Below are positions 43,994 to 55,866 of a stretch of 64,000 nt of DNA, one piece after another. The position numbers and the translations under genes are program-made. Origin of the DNA: Pochonia chlamydosporia 170 (taxonomy: Eukaryota > Ascomycota > Sordariomycetes > Hypocreales > Clavicipitaceae). Where the stretch lies: positions 310,001 to 374,000 of the forward strand of contig NW_019154044.1 of assembly GCF_001653235.2 (NCBI RefSeq). Direction: 5' to 3'. The notes under the pieces were generated by a model. It did no database searches, was not told where the DNA came from, and was given only the letters and a program-made list of their open reading frames with translations. Position 1 is the first letter of the stretch, and every line of letters starts with the position of its first letter.

Positions 43994-44659
43994 ATGGCCA
44001 CGCAATTCAACCCAAATATAATATACGCCGATCTCCCCAAGGTTCCCTCTTTGGCAAAGGCCCACGGCATACTCATGGGTATTGCCTTTGCTGTAATCCT
44101 CCCCCTCGGCAGTCTGCTTGTTCGAGTCCCCAATGTCAAATATGGTGTCTGGATACACGCAGGTTGGCAGCTCGTCGGCTGGGTATTCATGATTGCTGGC
44201 CTGGTGATGGGTATTCGTATGGGACATATTCTAGATAGGGTAGGTTACCGCCGTTTTCTGATATTATAAATCAGGCCACTGCATCGCCAATCATGTTGAC
44301 TGTCCAAATAGCTTCACAACAACGCACACACCATTCTGGGAACCATTGTGGTCGTGGCGCTGCTAATCCAGCCATTCCTGGGATACATTCACCACCGACG
44401 CTTCATGAAAACGCAGCGAAAGGGGGTGTGGACTCGTATCCACGTATACTATGGGCGAGTTCTGCTCATTCTGGGGATAATAAATGGCGGTTTAGGATTG
44501 AAGCTTGCGTCTGACTCTCCGGCGTATAGTCGTGCTGGGGGCATAGCTTATTCAGTCGTGGCCGGGTTGGCAGGTTTGGTATTACTCTTGGCCATGGTGT
44601 TGGCCTTTAAGCAGTCTGGAAGATCTGAAAAGTCTGAACGTGATACCTCTACAAGCTAG
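43994..44659 (+). CDS. Cytochrome b561 (stand-alone transmembrane domain)
   Basis: Exons 43994-44239 and 44312-44659; intron 72 nt; 197 residues. Four to five membrane helices are clear. The b561 core has one conserved histidine per helix: His24 (KAHGILMGIAFA), His55 (IHAGWQLVGWVF), His88 (LHNNAHTILG, formed at the splice join) and His126 (RIHVYYGR), expected to hold two b hemes. The protein transfers electrons across a membrane from ascorbate or a similar donor. Many fungal relatives carry an extracellular DOMON domain first; none is seen here before the ATG. The start follows a TATA box by 142 nt; an upstream ATG at 43885 is out of frame. Confidence 0.85.
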
Positions 44660-44895
44660 GCTTGGGAGAGATGCAGTTGACAAGTCATTCCGTTGGACAT
44701 GAAGATTGTCGCGATGAGAAAGCTGCTGCCAGCTAGCTGTCACAGGCCTCTATTTATTTAGCAGCATTTCAGAACCATTTTATTCTGTTTCTGTGATCGT
44801 ATTGGATGGTCGTCAGTAGCACGCCTGGGGTACCTTATGCCACAAACTGCCTCAGTTCCCGCGGCTATAGGGTTGAAGTCGCAGAAATAACTCGG

Positions 44896-45126
44896 ATGGC
44901 CAACGGAATCCATCATGTTGAATGACATTACTGTCCAAGGCAAGTGGATGTATACAAAAGATGATGTTCGAAAGATGATTGTAATGGCAGTGTTCGGTAC
45001 CTCAGACTGGGATGTGTCGGTGTTATCGAGACGGCGGCAACGTTTGGATTGGAGGAGTTTGAGGAAGCGGGTGATACTGCTGCGAAGATGAGAAGCCCGT
45101 ATTTGCAGTACCTCGATGCATCTTGA
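44896..45126 (+). pseudogene. C-terminal remnant of a zinc-type alcohol dehydrogenase (MDR)
   Basis: One frame reads ESIMLNDITVQGKWMYTKDD and VRKMIVMA (to about 44990). The next frame continues with VRYLRLG, VIETAATFGLEEFEEAGDTA and stops with TGA at 45124-45126. Together these match the last 70-80 residues of MDR alcohol dehydrogenases (NDITVQGKWMY, then the FxLEEFEEA helix before the C-terminus). A frameshift near 44990-45000 separates them, and the catalytic and Rossmann domains upstream are absent. It is therefore a dead fragment. Codon bias still looks coding, so the loss may be recent. Confidence 0.7.
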
Positions 45127-47221
45127 GGATTTCTAGAGTTGACGACCGTTCTAGACCTTCTCACTTCTGGTACCCCAATTTCTCAGGCTTGCGTGCTTTC
45201 ATCGTCAAGGCATTGATAGGACAAGCAATTGCTGTAAGAGTTGCGACCCAATATCACCTCCCCAGGCTTATCTCATCCTCAACATCCATCAGACATTGCT
45301 TGCTGAGATTTCGAAAGACACTGTGAGCTATTTTGTCGCTGTTCTGAAAGGCAAACTCTCAACAAATTATCGGGGGCGTCACAAGTTAACGCATATTCCA
45401 GTCTCAGGCATGAATACCCCACAATCTCGCCGAGTAAGATGCGGCTTTATTGTCGAATCGAGAATCGTGAATGTTTATGAACCAAATTATTTCGCATGGG
45501 GTCCCAAAGATGCGCCTCCTGAAAGGGTGGAGATACAGAGCCCAATTTGTGGGTCGCCCATGTGTCGGTCCGACAGCCGGAGTCGCCAGGAACCAACCCT
45601 ACAGCAATATTTGTTCGAGCATGGCATTGCAAAATTAGCATTGCAGCAGCCGTAGGCCTTGTTGTTTGTTGATACACCGGTTTGTCCGTTTTATAATTTG
45701 GACAAAATGTCCTAGCAGCCCGGTTGAGCCCAATACAATTACAGACGTGCTTCCAAAGAGCGACTGAGTCGGGGTTACGTTAAAGTGTGTGGTAGATCTC
45801 AGTGACAACCTTACACGACCATTCGACGATCCTATAGAGTGAGCTTTTATTTTGGACAAAGGGAAAGCTGTCTCCATCTTTGATTCATTCGCATGCTGCT
45901 TCGAGGGTACCTTAGCTCGTTCATGTTCTCATAAAATGTGCAACGTCTTCGGGAGCGCCGTTGTTGTTCCCTGCCACAACCCTGCCAAGTACCTCACTCG
46001 ATCGACATGCACCACCAATTGTGTGAAGTGGCAACGACTCGTAATAACCATCTAAGGCTTTGTTGCCGAACGTTTTGAACATAACGAATTGTTTGGCAAA
46101 CGGCATCAACGAAAAGACCAGCGGACAAATTACTCCTTACTTTGTCGAATTGCCCCATGGCTTTGGTTAGCGGGGTGGATGTGAACTGGCTGCCACCAGA
46201 CCAGCTGCTCGCCAAGTGTCGTGTGAGCGCCTATGACGTTGAGAATTTGAGGACTTGAATGCGGCGATGACTGCGAGGCCCTAATGCTGGGGATCGACTA
46301 ATAGCTGCACTTCCATCCGTCAAGTCAACTGGTTGATTTCGTCCTTTTGCCATCCATTCAAAACGCAGACGAATCACCATGGAAGCATGGCCCGCAAATT
46401 CCTTCACCAATGAGGTCTGCTATTGTCATCCACGTCGGCCAGACTCCATGCCTCTCAATCATACACGGTGACAACATCAGGTGCGCTCTGAGGAAATGAG
46501 ATGTGAATACTCACCTCAAATTACGTTAAGCAACGACTAAGCAGAACGAGAATTGGGTATTGCCCCGAGACATCGGACGTAAGGGCTAAGTCAGAACAAA
46601 AGCAGACAGAATGTCCAACGCGGCAGCAAGGCAATTGTCGGTCTTGCCCCGGTAATACAACATCTTTGTTCTTGTGCTTTGGCTTGAGGCCACGAGACCA
46701 AGAACCGGGTTGGTGCCTTTAGTGTCTTTGGTGGCTTTTGCCGGCGAACCGGTACCAGTCAGCCTCTTTGGTCAGAGGCGGCGACTATCTCCAGCTTGGG
46801 GTGATTGCTTCCAAACTAGAACATGTTGACACTTTTTGGCCAGCAACCCAAACCGTGAGTTTTCACCACTCGAATGGACGCGGCTTGTGTTAGCGTCGGT
46901 TCGGCATCTGACAATTGGATGCTGTCGCGGGGTGCGAGTGGATCGGTGGCGCTCTGGTCAACATTGAAACTGAAGATGAGGTCTGGCACCTTTCTCACAG
47001 AATGCCCAGAGATCTGGTGCATGGTTGTGCAGGGAGGGTCAAGCCGATGACGAGTTTTGCAAGTGTGTGATTGAGGACGCTGGAGTTACCATCACAGGGG
47101 GGCAACACAAGGCGAATAAGTGACCCGACCATGAGGCATTCGGACAGCAGCCTTGTGCAATGATTGTTGAGCTGAAGACGTGACGAGGCGCATTCCAGAC
47201 ATGCAGAGAGCTGGTGCTGGC

Positions 47222-47241
47222 CTACCTACCTAAGTAGGTAG
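47222..47241. repeat. Short inverted repeat
   Basis: CTACCTA (47222-47228) and TAGGTAG (47235-47241) form a perfect 7-bp stem with a 6-nt loop. It could be a dyad-binding site or a chance hairpin. Confidence 0.5.
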
Positions 47242-48893
47242 CCAAACATTGATCCATCCAGTCAGTCCCGTCAGGCATGGAGGAAGGAGACGAGGTCAAC
47301 AACAGGAAGGAAGCAGTCAGTTGTCGACAAAAACAATGGCAGGAGCTCCATACTCTCCTGGCACTAGTGTTGTCTCGTGGCACGGCTTTTGGTTTAGTCA
47401 ATGATCTGCTGTGGAGCCAGACGGAAGGAGCCACCTTGGCCTTGTCCTTCTTTGTTGTGACTTTTACTCCAGCATTGCTGACGCAGGATCGCCAGCCAAA
47501 TGTCGCAGAGGACAATGAACTCGATGCTGACCACTGCCGGCAGATTTAACGAACATCGCAGGTCTGGGCTGGACACTGGAGTTTGTGAGCCAAGAATGAC
47601 GGTATGCACATGCAGACACGCTTTTCATGGGACAAACCCTCGACTGCTCGTCGTGACATAGTGCAGCTCCCACCTCCACACCACACACTACCGAAGAGCC
47701 AGCCAGACGAGGGTTCCTCGCAAGTCGGCATGACCTTGCCCTGGTCTGGTCTGCCTCAACCTTCCATGCTCACTCGCCAGCATACCAAAACAAGATGAGG
47801 ACAACTCAAGGATCGGCCTTAATCGATGTCAGCGTGTAACTTGCTTACGCCAAACAGAAGCAGCAGCATTGTTGCAAGATGCGTCTTCAGTATTCCAGAA
47901 ACGGCCCAATCCCTAACTGGCCCCTGCCAGTCCAAAAGGTCTGGTCTGGTCCATGTCTGGTAATGTCGGCCGTTCCCACCTTAGTGTGTTCGTCTCTGAT
48001 GCTTTTGAACCAGACTCTTGCCTCGCTCTGAAACCTTTTCCTGGGTTCTCGTGTTCAAGAGCACAGACAATTTCTGCAAAATACGATTTGACTTCACCAG
48101 ACCAGACCTTTTTCTCGACACCAACGGCCTACCAACTCCAGACAAATACCTGGCCCTGATACAGTCAGATTTCAGCTTCACTGTCACTTTCTGGACTGGC
48201 GATCCCTAAGCTTTATCATTTACTAGCTGCCTTCTTATTTTTACTCTGCTTCTCTTGCCCTAGATATTCGTCCTCACCCCGACATCTTTAATTCGACATA
48301 TCCTTGTTCAATCCGCTCGGGACCCAAAAATAATTGCCCTTGCTCTTCGGGCCTACTTCGTCGCTTATGCTTGCATTGATCGCCACGTACCGTCTCCATC
48401 TCTGTCTGCAGGCTGAAGCAGCTATCCGGCGCGTTACGGCAGACTCGAAGTACAAATACGGCACTTTTCTCGTTTGCTTGGTTGGCTGTCGTGTATTCCC
48501 TGGTCAACTTTTTTGTCTCTCATAATAGAAGAACCACAGAGCATGTAAGTGCAGCCACAAGTCTCCTCAACAAACGCGGACCCATGCACCATTTCCATCA
48601 TCCACTTCGTCACTCACACCATCTTGCACACTAAACCAAAACACCACTCGACCATGGTATCCACACTCGGCCTATAACAAGTTTCCCCTAAGGTTGGCTT
48701 TGGCGAGTGCCCATCGCCACCACCACCACCATCGTCGTCTCCGAGATGATCTTGCCCATGGGGAACTAAGGGCAGCCTTGTAGAAAGCTAGTGTTTCCGG
48801 TTTTTAGCTCGCAATGCCATGTCATGCTATCCCCACCGCTAGCGGGCTCAAGCTTCCTTCGTCCGTGGTTGAGTTTGAAGGTGTCCTGAAGCT

Positions 48894-48899
48894 TATAAG
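48894..48899 (+). promoter_or_regulatory. TATA box of the hexose transporter gene
   Basis: TATAAG lies 124 nt before the ATG at 49018. Confidence 0.5.
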
Positions 48900-49017
48900 T
48901 CGAGCTCTCCTCCCACGCTTTCTCCCGCCATTCCCTCGCTCCTCACATATTGCACTCTAGTTTGGCAACATCTTTACTGACGAAAGAAATCACTCTAGCG
49001 ACTGGGGAAGAGCAATT

Positions 49018-50673
49018 ATGGGTGCTCTGCGAAAGGTTTCCCTCTCCAAGCCCGCCGACGAGGCAGGCAAATCATGGCCCGGTATCGCGATTGGCTTCTT
49101 CGTCGCCTTCGGTGGTGTCCTCTTCGGCTATGATACCGGAACTATCAGTGGTATTCTTGCCATGCCATACTGGCAGGACACATTCAGTACTGGATATATC
49201 AACCCCAAGGGCCATCTCGACGTCACAACTAGCCAAGAGTCTGCTATCGTTTCAATCCTCTCTGCAGGAACCTTCTTTGGTGCCCTGGCTTCGCCCTTCA
49301 TGGGTGACTATATTGGACGTCGGCTAGCCCTAATTGCTTCTACCTGGGTTTTCAACCTTGGAGTTGCTCTGCAGACCGCATCCACATCTATCCCGTTGTT
49401 TTTGGCTGGTAGATTCTTTGCCGGTCTAGGCGTCGGTCTCATTTCTGCCTTGATCCCGCTGTATCAATCTGAAACTGCTCCAAAGTGGATTCGTGGTGCC
49501 ATTGTCGGCGCTTATCAGTGGGCAATTACAATCGGTTTGCTCCTCGCAGCAATTGTCAACAATGCTACGGCCAACCGAAACGACTCGGGCAGTTACAGGA
49601 TTCCCATTGCCGTTCAGTTTGCCTGGTCTCTCATTCTTTTTGGCGGAATGCTTATCCTCCCCGAGTCTCCTCGCTATCTCGTCCGATGCGGAAAACAGGA
49701 GAAGGCCGCCAAGGCCCTGGCAAAGATTCGACGCCTTAACCATGAGCATCCGGCTGTGCTTGCAGAACTTGAAGAAGTTAAGGCTCACCACGAACACGAG
49801 ATGAGCCTCGGAAGTGCTTCATACTTGGACTGCTTTCGCCACCCGAACCTTAAGCGACAATTTACTGGCATGGCCCTTCAAGCTCTTCAACAGCTCACTG
49901 GTATCAACTTCATCTTTTACTACGGTACCAAATACTTCCAGAACTCTGGTGTCTCCTCTGGATTTATCATTCAGATGATCACGTCTTCAATTAATGTTGT
50001 CTCTACTCTACCTGGAATGTATGCCACCGACAAATGGGGAAGACGTCCCTTACTCCTGTTTGGTGCCATTGGCATGTGCATCTCTCAGTTTATTGTCGGA
50101 ATGTCTGGTACCTTTTCTTCTGGGCAGCGCGCCAATGGCGATATCTACGTCACGAATCTGGCCGGCCAGAAGGCAGCCGTCGCGTTTTCTTGCATTTACA
50201 TTTTCTTCTTCGCGTCGACCTGGGGACCCCTTGCCTGGGTGGTAACTGGAGAGATTTACCCTCTTAAGCTTCGGGCTAAGTCTCTCAGCATGACTACCGC
50301 TACCAATTGGTTATTCAACTGGGCAATTGCATACTCCACGCCTTATCTTGTCAACTATGGCCCTGGCTTTGCTAATCTGCAGTCTAAGATTTTCTTCATC
50401 TGGTTTGGTTGCTGCTTCCTTTGCATTGCTTTTGTGTACTTCTTCATCTATGAAACCAAGGGCCTTACCCTTGAGGAGATTGATCTGCTCTACACTGAGG
50501 TCAAGTCTGCGAGGAAGTCCAACAAGTGGAGACCAGATGATACGTGGGTGCATAGACAGAGTATCGCCAAACAGGGTGGACTGCACGGAGGCGAGGTCAA
50601 GACCGAGACGATCGCAGACGGAGATCACAGTCCTGGCACATCACACATGGAGAAGAATGGAAACACCGCATAA
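49018..50673 (+). CDS. MFS hexose transporter (HXT/sugar porter family)
   Basis: Single exon, 551 residues, 12 predicted helices. Family landmarks: FGGVLFGYDTGTISGILAM in helix 1, DYIGRRLAL after helix 2, IPLYQSETAPKWIRG, the PESPRYLVR loop signature, QALQQLTGINFIFYYGT in helix 7, DKWGRRPLL, and the YETKGLTLEEID signature at the end of helix 12. These place it among fungal glucose/fructose proton symporters or facilitators at the plasma membrane. The hydrophilic tail is about 60 residues, too short for a glucose-sensor-type receptor. A CTGGGG word just before the ATG could be a CreA-type site, but such short motifs are common. Confidence 0.95.
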   Translation: MGALRKVSLSKPADEAGKSWPGIAIGFFVAFGGVLFGYDTGTISGILAMPYWQDTFSTGYINPKGHLDVTTSQESAIVSILSAGTFFGALASPFMGDYIGRRLALIASTWVFNLGVALQTASTSIPLFLAGRFFAGLGVGLISALIPLYQSETAPKWIRGAIVGAYQWAITIGLLLAAIVNNATANRNDSGSYRIPIAVQFAWSLILFGGMLILPESPRYLVRCGKQEKAAKALAKIRRLNHEHPAVLAELEEVKAHHEHEMSLGSASYLDCFRHPNLKRQFTGMALQALQQLTGINFIFYYGTKYFQNSGVSSGFIIQMITSSINVVSTLPGMYATDKWGRRPLLLFGAIGMCISQFIVGMSGTFSSGQRANGDIYVTNLAGQKAAVAFSCIYIFFFASTWGPLAWVVTGEIYPLKLRAKSLSMTTATNWLFNWAIAYSTPYLVNYGPGFANLQSKIFFIWFGCCFLCIAFVYFFIYETKGLTLEEIDLLYTEVKSARKSNKWRPDDTWVHRQSIAKQGGLHGGEVKTETIADGDHSPGTSHMEKNGNTA

Positions 50674-51578
50674 GTCTGGAAGTGATGGAATTTTGCTGTA
50701 TACTGTAGTATTTACATAATACGTTATAGCTGTTGATATAAGTTAGTTTGAGGAATTGCTGGATGAATCTGCGCATACTGTGACCATCGAAGAACTTGAC
50801 TGCCACGCCATCGCCCCCGGCAAAGGGGGAAAGCTGCGCAACTCAAGTTTAATTCACTGAGAGAAGCTGTCACCGCTGAGCGCGTAGAACACAAGTGTAA
50901 CATGCTCAGCTTCAATTTCAGTCGTGTTGTTCCTCATCGCCATGGAACTGATTTGTACAGGGGTTCTGATGATCCAGATACTCCTAAATTTTGTTTGGAT
51001 GTGTACGGCAATGTGCTCGCTTTGTCACAAAAGGCTGGGAAATTCAACAGCCGTGCTCAAAATAGAACCATATTGTTGGACTGCATGTATGGGTACTCTT
51101 CTTTTAGCGTAAGTAAAATGATCTTATTAAACTTTTTTGGTAAGTATATAAACATTGCATGTGAGGCTTAATTCCGCCCCGAGTGCAATTATTACTTCTT
51201 ATCCAAGTTTACTCCTCGCACCACTAGCTGGGCAAACTACTCAAATAGAAATGGGCTAGTCTAAGACAACGTATTCATTCACTTGTTAATCATGTAAGGC
51301 ACCGATTCAGTAACGATTCGCGCAAAAGGGGGTTGTATTAAAGGTGTGGCCAATAGCTAGGGTTTGTAGCTAAGTGTGACAAGAAAACTCAGGATAGAAT
51401 GCAGCAATGCCGAAACTATCCCGTGTTTAGCTCGTACTGACCAGGTCGAAAAGAAACTAGCACTCTCCATTTTCTTCTATATGACACTTTCTGTGCAGCA
51501 GACGCAGATTCTGTCTCATTTACTGGAAAAGGACACCACTCTTGCAGTGGGGTGCTCAAAACCGTAGCCGAAGTCAAA
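50674..51578. other. Intergenic region
   Basis: About 0.9 kb between convergent genes; AT-rich in its second half. No feature recognised. Confidence 0.5.
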
Positions 51579-51995
51579 TTACCAGCCGCCATCGAAGCGA
51601 GTGCAGTAGTCGTAGTCAATGTAGCCCTAAAATGTATTAGTTTTTCAAGTATCTAGATGTGAGGTTGTTTCTTTACTCACATCGCAAGGACGGGTGCAGC
51701 CCCAGATGCCGTAGACGTTGCTGTGTCCTCGGCGAAACTGATCACAGTCATATCGAAGACCGCGGCCATAGCCCTCACCCCACCAGCCGTCACCGTAAAT
51801 GCTGCCGCGGTCGCACTCTTCGATGCGGTTGCGGATATCGATGTTGATGTCGATGTCGATGATGGTGTCGCTGCGGTCGGTGCAGTAGACGTTGCCGAAT
51901 CGGCCGTCGTCCCAGTTGTTCCAGCCACCACCGGGAGTTGGGCTGGCGACGGCAGCAGCGGCGAGGGCGAGGATGGTGGCAACAGAGAACTTCAT
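51579..51995 (-). CDS. Small secreted cysteine-containing protein
   Basis: Exons 51995-51681 and 51626-51579; intron 54 nt; 120 residues. Residues 1-17 are a signal peptide (MKFSVATILALAAAAVA). The mature part is Gly/Asp/Trp-rich with six cysteines: NVYC, IEEC, RYDC, IWGC, TRPC and, after the splice join, DYDYC. A repeated Ile-Asp stretch (DTIIDIDINIDI) occurs in the middle. Even cysteine number, size and a TATA box suggest a strongly expressed extracellular protein. The family is not recognised; effector, cell-wall or antimicrobial roles are possible and undecided. Confidence 0.8.
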
Positions 51996-54284
51996 GTTTG
52001 CGGTTGGGGAGTGAGGTGCTTGAGAAGCTGGAAAGTGAGAGTGAAGTAGTTGGTTTGTTGTTGTTTGTGAGTGATTGTGATGATGATGAGATGAGAGATG
52101 ATGGGAAGGGAGGGAAGCTTGGTATTTATAAACTTTGTGTCTCTTGTCTGGACTGTCTTGTCTGTATGCTGGGCCCAACCGAGCTGTAGATTATTGAGTT
52201 GTTGGAATGGTACTGTCCCTTGGTATTACGGTTCAATGACGATAGGTTGGGTGGCTGATTCGTTTTCATCACGCGTTAGTACAGGGGTTGGTGTTGTGAG
52301 AGCGGCAAATGGTCGTTGTAACATTGTTGGGATTGTCACAAAGCAAGAATCGCATCAATTCGCTGACTGTAAGCCATCTACCATCAGTTTAGGCTGATAT
52401 TATCGTTATACTGTACCAGATTTGTCAACGTATCACTGCATCTTGGGCAAGGCTTGGCAGACCTTGGTGTTGAATGTGGTCGTCAGCGACGGAAGTGGTC
52501 CGGGCTAGTACACCGATGTGCCGACATGAAGTGGCTTCTAGTGGCTGTTTACGACCTGCTATATCCGTTTAAGATTTAGGGTAGGTCTTTTGATTTCATT
52601 GTTGCGATCGACGTAGATGTTGATCACATTATGTTGTTGTTGCCATATGTGATGAAGCGTAGTTGTCACTCACTACAGAGGCCGGAAAAAAATAACAATT
52701 TAGTAACTTCACTAACTCATTGTTAAACTCCAAGTAACTTCAGATCAAGAACTCAAAACTCTTGGTTGTTTTCAGTCGAAAAGACAGTTGGTAAGTCTAC
52801 ATGAAATCGCTGCATTGACTGGATTAGCCTAATTCGTATTAAACCTGGCTTAGTAGTAGAACCTGAGGCTACAGAGGCCTAGCCCTAGCAGCCGTTTTAC
52901 GAATTGAATTCAACCACACTGTAATTTTCTAATATTCTTCTCCAAACAATGTCATAATTGGTTATGTGTGCGTTAAGTGCAACTTCGTGCAAGGAACAAC
53001 CCTCGCCATGCCGGGGTCAACATTGACTGGTAAGGCTTGTGGCGGCGGCAACCATCAAAGCCACCATTTCTTTTGCATATGTCGGCCGTATGTCATACAT
53101 CTACGTAAGCCAAGACGGCATTTCTTTCCCGCCTTGTTGGGATTCAATGCCGGTAGTTCCTGCATACATGAATACCCCGTGTTGAATGGTAGCATCACGA
53201 CAGGCTAATATCCAGGTCTACATTTTCCGCATCCCATGACCTGCAGAAAACTCAATTAGGAGTTTTCCCCCCATGAATTTGTCTATAATTGGACTCTCGT
53301 TTCCTGCAGACACGCAATGTCTATTGAACAATGCCTGCATGACCCAACACCCAACATTACATCCAGCCACATCTTGCCTCACTGTATGCTGCAGCGCCAC
53401 TCGCTGGAAGTGTGTCTGGGCATTTCCTGAAAGACCACCGTCATTGGAACGGTTGATTTAATATGTAATGGCTCTCAACGCAATGTGCCTCTTTTGCATT
53501 GACTTTTAAAATAGCTATGCGAGATTATGCCCATTCTCCTGCTTCAGCATTGATGCCGTCTATGCATACATTTTATGCTTATTTTTTATTGCTTTGACGA
53601 TGATACCTCATGCGTTTTAACTCAGGAAAGCCTCTCAAATTGTTATTGTCAATGTAACCATTAATCTCTGGACTTTCCGTTTTCTCCATGGTGAATTATC
53701 CTGATGAGAGAAAGACTGGCTTCAAGCTCATCACCAACTGATATACCGTATCTAGTTATAAATATTTGCCCACCTGAGTAAGAATTAGTTTCCTCAGGGT
53801 GAGCAAATACCTTATGACCTCCCACTGTAGTACATTGAGGTGGGGTGTCTTGGTGAATAGTGAGAGGTACCTCAATACTGAACAACTTGCGATATTGACC
53901 GCTTCGGTTGAAGTATCTGCATAACAGAATATGAAGCCCAACCGATGGGGCCTAAAACTTCAGAAGATCTCAATGGTACTGGAGACCTCAACGGTTTTTG
54001 ATGATCGTCTAGAATAGCTCATCATAGACTTTTATGCCGATCAGCCCAGGAAGGCTGCTTGATGTAGTTGCGTGATCCAACCAGAGGAAAATGGCAAATT
54101 TGGTTGCGATTTTGAGCCCACACACCTACGATTTCCCGAGAAACAAACTCTCAGTCTTGTCTGCGCGTGCAACTTAACCATAAAAGTAGCTTCGGCGAGT
54201 GCAAAACGGCTACGTAGGTGCAACAACATATCGACATTAGAGTTAAAGAAGTCTAATCACTTGGGTATCAAATCCAGTACAAGT
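51996..54284. other. Intergenic region
   Basis: About 2.3 kb. The first 140 bp holds the promoter of the small secreted protein; the rest shows only short unrecognised frames. Confidence 0.45.
52123..52130 (-). promoter_or_regulatory. TATA box of the small secreted protein gene
   Basis: TATAAATA on the minus strand, about 128 nt before the ATG at 51995. Confidence 0.65.
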
Positions 54285-55866
54285 CTACTTCCTTCTTTTC
54301 CGGGCAGGATGTGTCGGTGTGTCAATGATGGAAGCGTCATAGTCTGATACGCCGCCATCGCTGTGACTGCCCTTGTCCACTGAGTCAACATCCAAACGAT
54401 CAAACTCCCCTGAGATAGCTCCGACTGGTTCATCTTCATCGTTTGAATCATCGTCAATCACTGTTATCTCAATATCTTTGTGTTTACTGTCCTCGCCAAC
54501 CTCTGCCTTATTGATCTCAACACTGTCTTGGGTTTCCACGTCCTCGGACGTGTTTACGCCTTCGGCTTCACCCACCTCGTCACCCTATCAAGAGGTTAGA
54601 ACGGCACAGCAAGAGAAGGATCAATGACTCATATCTTACGGGGGGAACTTCTGATTCATTGACGTGTGATTTCTTGGACGGCGACCGTGACACAGGAGCA
54701 GTTTGCTTGAACGCACGGCTCGACGGTGCCAATTTCCCCCAAAAGTCTCTCTCGATGATCATAATCGCCATCAACGACAATAGAACCGTGAGTGTAACTT
54801 GTCCGGGCAGCCTGAAGAAGGTATAAAATGCCTGCACCAGCGAAAACCACTGCCAAAATCGTTCCCGTACTGTGCTCGAGATGGAGCTGATGTTGAAGAT
54901 GGTTCTGTCCAAATTGGAGGCACTGACAAAAGCTTTCCACAGCTTACCACGAGCCTTGTGATCATGATCCTTCAGTAACCTTGCGGTACGCATCGTATTC
55001 TTCAGGCGATGCTCCCAGAATGGATGAAGACTACCATCCTCACACCAAGGTTCACTCTCACAAAATGTCGTCCATCTTTCAGTAACCTCTGTCGCGACGC
55101 CAATGTCAACAATGAAATACTCTCGATGCTCAGAGCTACATCCTTTGCAAACAAAACGGTGATTGAGATGTCTTAATTCCTCGTGGATGAGCTTCTCCGC
55201 TGCCTTGACGTGCGGAATTTGCCACTGCCCGGGATCTACGACTTGAATCCTTGTTGGACGACATCTGGCTTCGATCTGCTTCATACGACTATCACAATCT
55301 GTCTCTGTCAAGCCCAACTTGATCAGAGTTTTCCCATCAATGTCGGCTTCCAGGATGTAGTTAATTCCTGCATTCGTGTTCTTCCCTGGTTTTTTGATCT
55401 TCTTTGCCAGTGCTGCGTTGATGCTTGCAGACTGCTGCTTGGCGTCTTTAGCGGGAGTAGATGGAGTACCGAGAGATGACGCTGGGCGTGAACGCTGTGG
55501 TGACTTTTTTGGCGGCGTTCGACTTGGTGTGACAGGCTCTGAAGATGTATTTGGGGCAACGGAAGACCCTCCACGTTTTGAACGAGTGCTTTTAGCCTGG
55601 CCGCTTTCATCACCAGGGTCATTATTGGACTGCCTTGATGTAGAAGAACTTCGGCTTTGCTTGGCCGATGGTTCTGGCGACAACGACTGCTGCGCAGTTT
55701 GTTGCTTCCCCGCCGAGATTGAACGAGACTTGCGGCGACTGGATGGAGTTGGAGAATCCTGAGTACTCTCCATGAGGAAATCCTTGTTCTCCGAATCGCT
55801 TGGCGGAGTAGGCACTCCATGTTCAATACGTGTACCCCTTCGTGCTGACATATCTGGGGTAGCCAT
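54285..55866 (-). CDS. T5orf172/GIY-YIG-like domain protein with C-terminal membrane segment
   Basis: Exons 55866-54640 and 54584-54285; intron 55 nt; 508 residues. The first 160 residues are low-complexity (Ser/Pro/Arg-rich). From about residue 165 to 270 comes NYILEADIDGKTLIKLGLT, DCDSRMKQIEARC, KAAEKLIHEELRHLNHRFVC and EHREYFIVD, the pattern of the T5orf172 domain, a relative of GIY-YIG nucleases that is common in fungi (mug113-like). One hydrophobic helix follows (LTVLLSLMAIMII, about residues 360-375), then an acidic C-terminal tail formed by exon 2. Known fungal members are largely uncharacterised. The GIY-YIG core here is diverged, so nuclease activity is doubtful. The membrane anchor is unusual for a nuclease-like protein. 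Confidence 0.8.

Larger units (their letters stand above)
45127..49017. other. Long gene-poor region upstream of the hexose transporter
   Basis: Nearly 3.9 kb without a recognisable gene. Several open frames of 60-119 codons look random. Features seen: an inverted repeat CTACCTA/TAGGTAG at 47222-47241, repeated TCTGGTCTGGT words near 47740 and 47940 (and the complement near 48100), and a TATAAG at 48894-48899. A long leader with uORFs or a noncoding transcript is possible but not shown. Confidence 0.4.

Noticed and set aside
43885..44238. Alternative start for the cytochrome b561 gene at 43885
   Set aside because: That frame is out of phase with the heme-ligand helices; the ATG at 43994 gives the correct protein.
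47222..48540. Cluster of short open frames upstream of the hexose transporter
   Set aside because: None has a signal peptide, recognised domain or consistent strand; they look like chance frames in GC-balanced DNA.
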